Shown in pieces: positions 60,820 through 64,000 of a DNA stretch of 64,000 nucleotides. Under the pieces are notes generated by a model, which was not told where the DNA came from, searched no databases, and saw only the letters and a list, made by a program, of their open reading frames with translations. The stretch covers positions 124,001 to 188,000 of the forward strand of contig NZ_JAFVLN010000007.1 in assembly GCF_017377775.1 (NCBI RefSeq), in the 5' to 3' direction. The position numbers were made by a program, and so were the translations under genes. Every line of letters starts with the position of its first letter. The stretch's first letter is position 1. The stretch is from Streptomyces sp. VRA16 Mangrove soil. GTDB taxonomy: Bacteria > Actinomycetota > Actinomycetes > Streptomycetales > Streptomycetaceae.

Positions 60820-62013
60820 CTACAGCGGTCTGCGTGCGTACAGCAGCAGATACGTTCCGTACGCCAGGGAGAGCCCGGCCAGCGCAGCCACCACCAGGAG
60901 GGCGTGCGCGGGCCGGGCTCTCGCCGTTCTGGCCAGCGCTCGGGCCAGCGGCAGCAGCAGCGGGAACGCCGGGAGCAGAAAGCGCGGCTTGGACTCGAAG
61001 AAGCCGGAGCCGCAGACCGCGATCGACAGCAGCACCCCGCTGTAGACGAGCAGCGGCAGCGGTGCCCGGTCCAGGAGCAGCAGCGCGTACAGCAGTACGC
61101 CGACCGCGACGATCAGCAGCGCCGTCGGGAAGATGACCAGGTCCCCGCGGAGCAGCATGTTCCGCGCGAACCGCGCCGAACCCAACCCGAGATCGAACGT
61201 CGACCCCCAGGCCTTCTGCACCCCGAAGTACCCGCCGAGCGGATCGCCCTTCCGGAACCCCACCCACAGCATGTACGCGCCCCAGCCGAGCGGCGCGAGC
61301 AGCGCGCCCGTCCACAGCCTGTGGGGAACCCGGCCGCGCCGCCGCACCAGCTCCCAGGCGGCGGTGACGAGCACGGCGGCGGCGACCGCGAAACCGTTGG
61401 GCCGGGACAGGCCGGCGAGCGCGGCCAGCGAGCCCGCCCACAGCCAGCGCCCGGTCAGCACCGCGTACAGCGACCAGGCGGCGAAGGCGGTGAGCACCGG
61501 CTCGGTGTAGCCCATGGAGAGCACCACCGAGTGCGGCATGACGCCCCACAGCACGACGAGCAGCGTCGCCACGGACGGGCCGTACAGGCGCAGCCCGATG
61601 CGGTGGATGCCGAGCGCGGCCGCGGCCGCCGCGGCCCAGGCCACCAGCAGCCCGCAGGCCCCGAGGCTGACCGGCAGCACCAGGTGCACGGCGCGGGTCA
61701 GCGCCGGATAGAGCGGGAAGAACGCCAGGTCCTGGTAGACGATCGCGGGGCCGTGGTGCATCGTGCGGGCGCCGTAGCCGTGCGCGGCGATGCTCAGGTA
61801 CCACAGCGAGTCCCAGGAGCGGCCGAGCACCGCGAAGGGCTGCCGTCCGTCGAGCCAGGAGTCGAGCACCACGGCGAGCAGGCCCGTCAGGCGCGCGGCG
61901 GCGAACAGCGCGAGGGCCCGCAGCGCGGTCGCGGGGCGTCGCGCGGTCCTGCCGAGGTGCGGTGCTGTGGCTGAGGGGGCGTCAAGAACGGCGGTGCTGC
62001 TCGACTCGGTCAC
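60820..62013 (-). CDS. Polytopic mannosyltransferase-like glycosyltransferase (GT-C fold)
   Basis: 397 residues from GTG 62013 (GGAAGG 7-8 nt upstream). About ten hydrophobic helices; the first luminal loop contains SWDSLWYLSIAAHGYG (about 74-89), with the Asp position typical of GT-C/PIG-V-like enzymes that use polyprenyl-phosphate sugars. FFPLYPAL, SMGYTEPVL and LSRPNGF motifs are those of bacterial PIG-V mannosyltransferase-type proteins. It probably adds mannose to an exported protein or glycolipid. Convergent with the YbjN gene; a palindromic repeat element lies 114 bp upstream. Confidence 0.8.
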   Translation of the reverse strand: MTESSSTAVLDAPSATAPHLGRTARRPATALRALALFAAARLTGLLAVVLDSWLDGRQPFAVLGRSWDSLWYLSIAAHGYGARTMHHGPAIVYQDLAFFPLYPALTRAVHLVLPVSLGACGLLVAWAAAAAAALGIHRIGLRLYGPSVATLLVVLWGVMPHSVVLSMGYTEPVLTAFAAWSLYAVLTGRWLWAGSLAALAGLSRPNGFAVAAAVLVTAAWELVRRRGRVPHRLWTGALLAPLGWGAYMLWVGFRKGDPLGGYFGVQKAWGSTFDLGLGSARFARNMLLRGDLVIFPTALLIVAVGVLLYALLLLDRAPLPLLVYSGVLLSIAVCGSGFFESKPRFLLPAFPLLLPLARALARTARARPAHALLVVAALAGLSLAYGTYLLLYARRPL

Positions 62014-62126
62014 AACCGAACCTTCCGACGCCCGCCCCGCACCCGCGCGTTGGGCTGCGCCGACCGGGTTCGTCGCGGGGCAGGGTCGGATCGTGGCCCG
62101 GGGGTGGTCGGTCGTTGTCTGCGGCT

Positions 62127-62262
62127 CCGGTGGGGGCTGGTCGCGCAGTTCCCCGCGCCCCTGAGATGCGCACCTTCGGTGCGGCATCTCCCCGACGGGG
62201 AAGGCTGCGCGTCAGCGCATGCCTTCAGGGGCGCGGGGAACTGCGCGACCAGCCCCCACCGG
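62127..62262. repeat. Long palindromic interspersed repeat, copy 2
   Basis: A 136-bp element with perfect 38-bp terminal inverted repeats (62127-62164 and 62225-62262) enclosing an interior that matches the reverse complement of the copy at 30169-30285. The arms common to both copies are identical over 30 bp. It fills most of the 313-bp gap between the mannosyltransferase and aminotransferase genes. Confidence 0.9.
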
Positions 62263-62326
62263 GCCCGCGGCCTCCCACGAGACAGTCCCCCCTACGGCGA
62301 AGCCGAGCAGGAAGGAAGGGGCTCGC

Positions 62327-63517
62327 TCAGAGCCGCTTCAGCCGGCCCACCGCCTCCGCGAGAACGTCCTCCCGCTTGCAGAAGGCGAACCGTACGAACG
62401 GCGCCCCGGCGGCCCGGTCGTCGTAGAAGACGGCGTTCGGAATGGCGACCACCCCGCACCGCTCGGGCAGCGCGCGGCAGAACGCGAACCCGTCGCCGGA
62501 GGCGTCGAGCGGCCGGATGTCCGTCGTGACGAAGTACGTGCCCGCGGGCCGGAACACCTCGAACCCCGCCTCCGTGAGCCCCGCCGCCAGCAGATCCCGC
62601 TTGGCCGTCATGTCGGCGCGGAAGTCCGCGAAGTAGGAGTCGGGCAGCGCGAGGGCCTCGGCGACCGCGTACTGGAAGGGACCCGCGGAGACGTACGTGA
62701 GGAACTGCTTCGCCGAGCGGACGGCCGTCACGAGCTCCGGCGTGGACGTGACCCAGCCGACCTTCCAGCCCGTGAACGAGAACGTCTTGCCGGCCGAGCC
62801 GATCGTCACCGTCCGCTCCCGCATCCCGGGCAGCGTGGCCAGCGGCACGTGCTCGGCGCCGTCGAAGGTGAGGTGCTCGTAGACCTCGTCGGTGACCACG
62901 AGCAGATCGCGCTCGACCGCCAGCTCGGCGATCGCGGTCAGCTCGGCGCGGGTCAGGACGGTGCCGGTCGGGTTGTGCGGGGTGTTGATCAGCAGCAGCC
63001 GGGTGCGCGGGGTGATGGCGGCGCGCAGCTCGTCGAGGTCGAGGCGGAACCGGGCGGCGCCGTCCTCGACGGACGGCCGCAGCGTCACCGGGACCCGCGT
63101 CCCGCCCGCCATCGCGATGCTCGCCGCGTACGAGTCGTAGTACGGCTCGAACGCGATCACCTCGTCGCCGGGCTCGACCAGCGCGAGCAGGGACGCCGCG
63201 ATGGCCTCGGTGGCGCCCGCGGTGACGAGCACCTCGCGGTCGGCGTCGAGCTCGATCCCGTACCGCCGCTTCTGGTGCTCCGCGATCGCGGCGCGCAGCT
63301 CCGGGACGCCGGGGCCCGGCGGGTACTGGTTGCCGCGCCCGTCGCGCAGCGCCCTGACCGCCGCCTCGCGCACCTGCTCGGGGCCGTCGGTGTCGGGGAA
63401 GCCCTGGCCGAGGTTGATGGAGCCGGTGGACAGGGCCAGGGCGGACATCTCCGCGAAGATCGTGGTCCCGAACTCGGCGAGACGGCGGTTGAGCAGAGGG
63501 CGCGCGCTGGAGGTCAT
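62327..63517 (-). CDS. Pyridoxal-phosphate aminotransferase (class I/II)
   Basis: 396 residues from ATG 63517 with AGGA 8 nt upstream. Fold type I enzyme: INLGQGFPDTDGP (about 34), GNQYPPGPGVPELR (substrate loop), VTAGATEAIAASLLAL (cofactor phosphate site), NTPHNPTGTVL, VTDEVYEHLTF, and the Schiff-base Lys in TIGSAGKTFSFTGWKVGW (about 236). Arg for the substrate carboxylate is in PFVRFAFCK near the end. It is closest in pattern to kynurenine/glutamine transaminases and the actinobacterial N-succinyldiaminopimelate aminotransferase (DapC, Rv0858c); the true substrate is not certain. Confidence 0.88.
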   Translation of the reverse strand: MTSSARPLLNRRLAEFGTTIFAEMSALALSTGSINLGQGFPDTDGPEQVREAAVRALRDGRGNQYPPGPGVPELRAAIAEHQKRRYGIELDADREVLVTAGATEAIAASLLALVEPGDEVIAFEPYYDSYAASIAMAGGTRVPVTLRPSVEDGAARFRLDLDELRAAITPRTRLLLINTPHNPTGTVLTRAELTAIAELAVERDLLVVTDEVYEHLTFDGAEHVPLATLPGMRERTVTIGSAGKTFSFTGWKVGWVTSTPELVTAVRSAKQFLTYVSAGPFQYAVAEALALPDSYFADFRADMTAKRDLLAAGLTEAGFEVFRPAGTYFVTTDIRPLDASGDGFAFCRALPERCGVVAIPNAVFYDDRAAGAPFVRFAFCKREDVLAEAVGRLKRL

Positions 63518-63675
63518 GGCCGCCATCCTGCGCCGAAGCCCCGCCATGCTCAAACCTCTGGACTTCCTCAACTCTGCTTTGACCGCGTACGCGCAGGGGC
63601 ATCCCCCTGTCACGCCCGCTCGGGGCGCCCCTCGGGGGACACGGGGGAAGCGAAAAACAGAGAGGGAGGCCGGTG

Positions 63676-64000
63676 ATGGAAGCAGTCGTCATCGTGGTCT
63701 TCGTGGCGTTGGTGGTCGCCATCGTCATCGGTACGGCGAAGGCGGGCGGCAGCGGCCGCTCACCGCGTACCTCACGTACGTCGTTGAACAAGACGCGGTC
63801 ACGGACCTCGGGCCGCGGCAGCGGCAGCGACAACAGCTGGTGGGCCGCCGGCGGCGCCGCGAGCAGCGGCGGCATCTCGTGCTCCTCGGGCTCGTCCGGC
63901 TCGTCGGGGCACCACCACGGTCACTCCTGCGGGGGCGGTTCCTCGTGCGGCGGAGGCAGCTCCTGCGGAAGTTCCTGCGGGGGCGGCTCGTCGTGCGGCG
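63676..64000 (+). CDS. Cys/Gly/Ser-rich membrane-anchored protein, 3' end outside window
   Basis: 108 codons are visible from ATG 63676 (GAGGGAGG upstream) and the frame is open at the right edge. A single N-terminal hydrophobic helix (AVVIVVFVALVVAIVIGTA) is followed by a basic Ser/Thr/Arg region, then a WWAAGG turn, an HHHGHSC cluster and a tract of CGGGSS-type units with at least six Cys. The composition suggests a metal- or disulfide-rich low-complexity domain. Similar tails occur on Streptomyces TIGR04222/DUF2207-type membrane proteins, but no family can be named from this part. Confidence 0.75.
   Translation, partial: MEAVVIVVFVALVVAIVIGTAKAGGSGRSPRTSRTSLNKTRSRTSGRGSGSDNSWWAAGGAASSGGISCSSGSSGSSGHHHGHSCGGGSSCGGGSSCGSSCGGGSSCG

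Overview
The window is high-GC actinobacterial DNA and almost certainly a Streptomyces chromosome. The signs are strong G/C at third codon positions, GTG/TTG starts, ATGA/GTGA stop-start overlaps, an LAXTG (sortase E type) surface protein, a dnaK-grpE-dnaJ-hspR operon with HspR boxes, and a DUF397 / DUF5753-XRE / ATPase regulatory trio. Everything here was read by eye; no database search was run, so family names rest on motif recognition.

Layout. 1-12.2 kb: the N-terminal part of a secreted PL8 polysaccharide lyase, an orphan STAS protein, an ECF41-type sigma factor with an FAD oxidoreductase, an AidB-like acyl-CoA dehydrogenase coupled to a TetR repressor, a second TetR gene, and a dioxygenase/MFS/aldehyde dehydrogenase operon. 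12.3-17.3 kb: a 1695-residue DUF11/DUF5979 cell-wall-anchored protein. 17.4-21.4 kb: tRNA-Gly(CCC) with a 3'-half duplicate, a small membrane ORF, a short Cys protein, dcd and a phosphoribosyltransferase, then a divergent GntR/tyrosine integrase pair separated by 10-bp direct repeats. 21.4-31.9 kb: a Yip1 protein and six tandem FG-GAP (integrin-alpha-like propeller) secreted proteins, three of them preceded by the same promoter-like motif. 32-39.4 kb: a membrane Fe-S oxidoreductase resembling EtfD, then a five-gene glycopolymer cluster (sugar epimerase, lipid-linked sugar-phosphate transferase, FkbM remnant, glycosyltransferase, LCP ligase).

39.4-43.8 kb: the dnaK chaperone operon with HAIR operators. 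43.8-51.5 kb: an acetyltransferase, a DUF2207 membrane protein, a GH5 endoglucanase preceded by two identical 16-bp LacI-type operators, the DUF397/XRE/ATPase trio and small regulators. 51.8-56.9 kb: a sugar-binding lipoprotein without its transporter, then three paralogous LuxR-type regulators beside a tiny exported peptide with two DVAWG repeats and a Rieske-like protein lacking its cluster ligands. This last group is the best candidate in the window for an undescribed system, possibly peptide signalling. 56.9-64 kb: a PPOX-family protein divergent from clpB across two more HAIR boxes, a YbjN protein, a polytopic mannosyltransferase-like protein, an aminotransferase, and the start of a Cys/Gly/Ser-rich membrane-anchored protein.

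How parts may work together: HspR, encoded in the dnaK operon, probably also controls clpB and perhaps the divergent PPOX gene. The FG-GAP genes look like a coregulated surface/secretome cluster. Two copies of a long palindromic repeat, in opposite orientation, sit at 30.2 and 62.2 kb.
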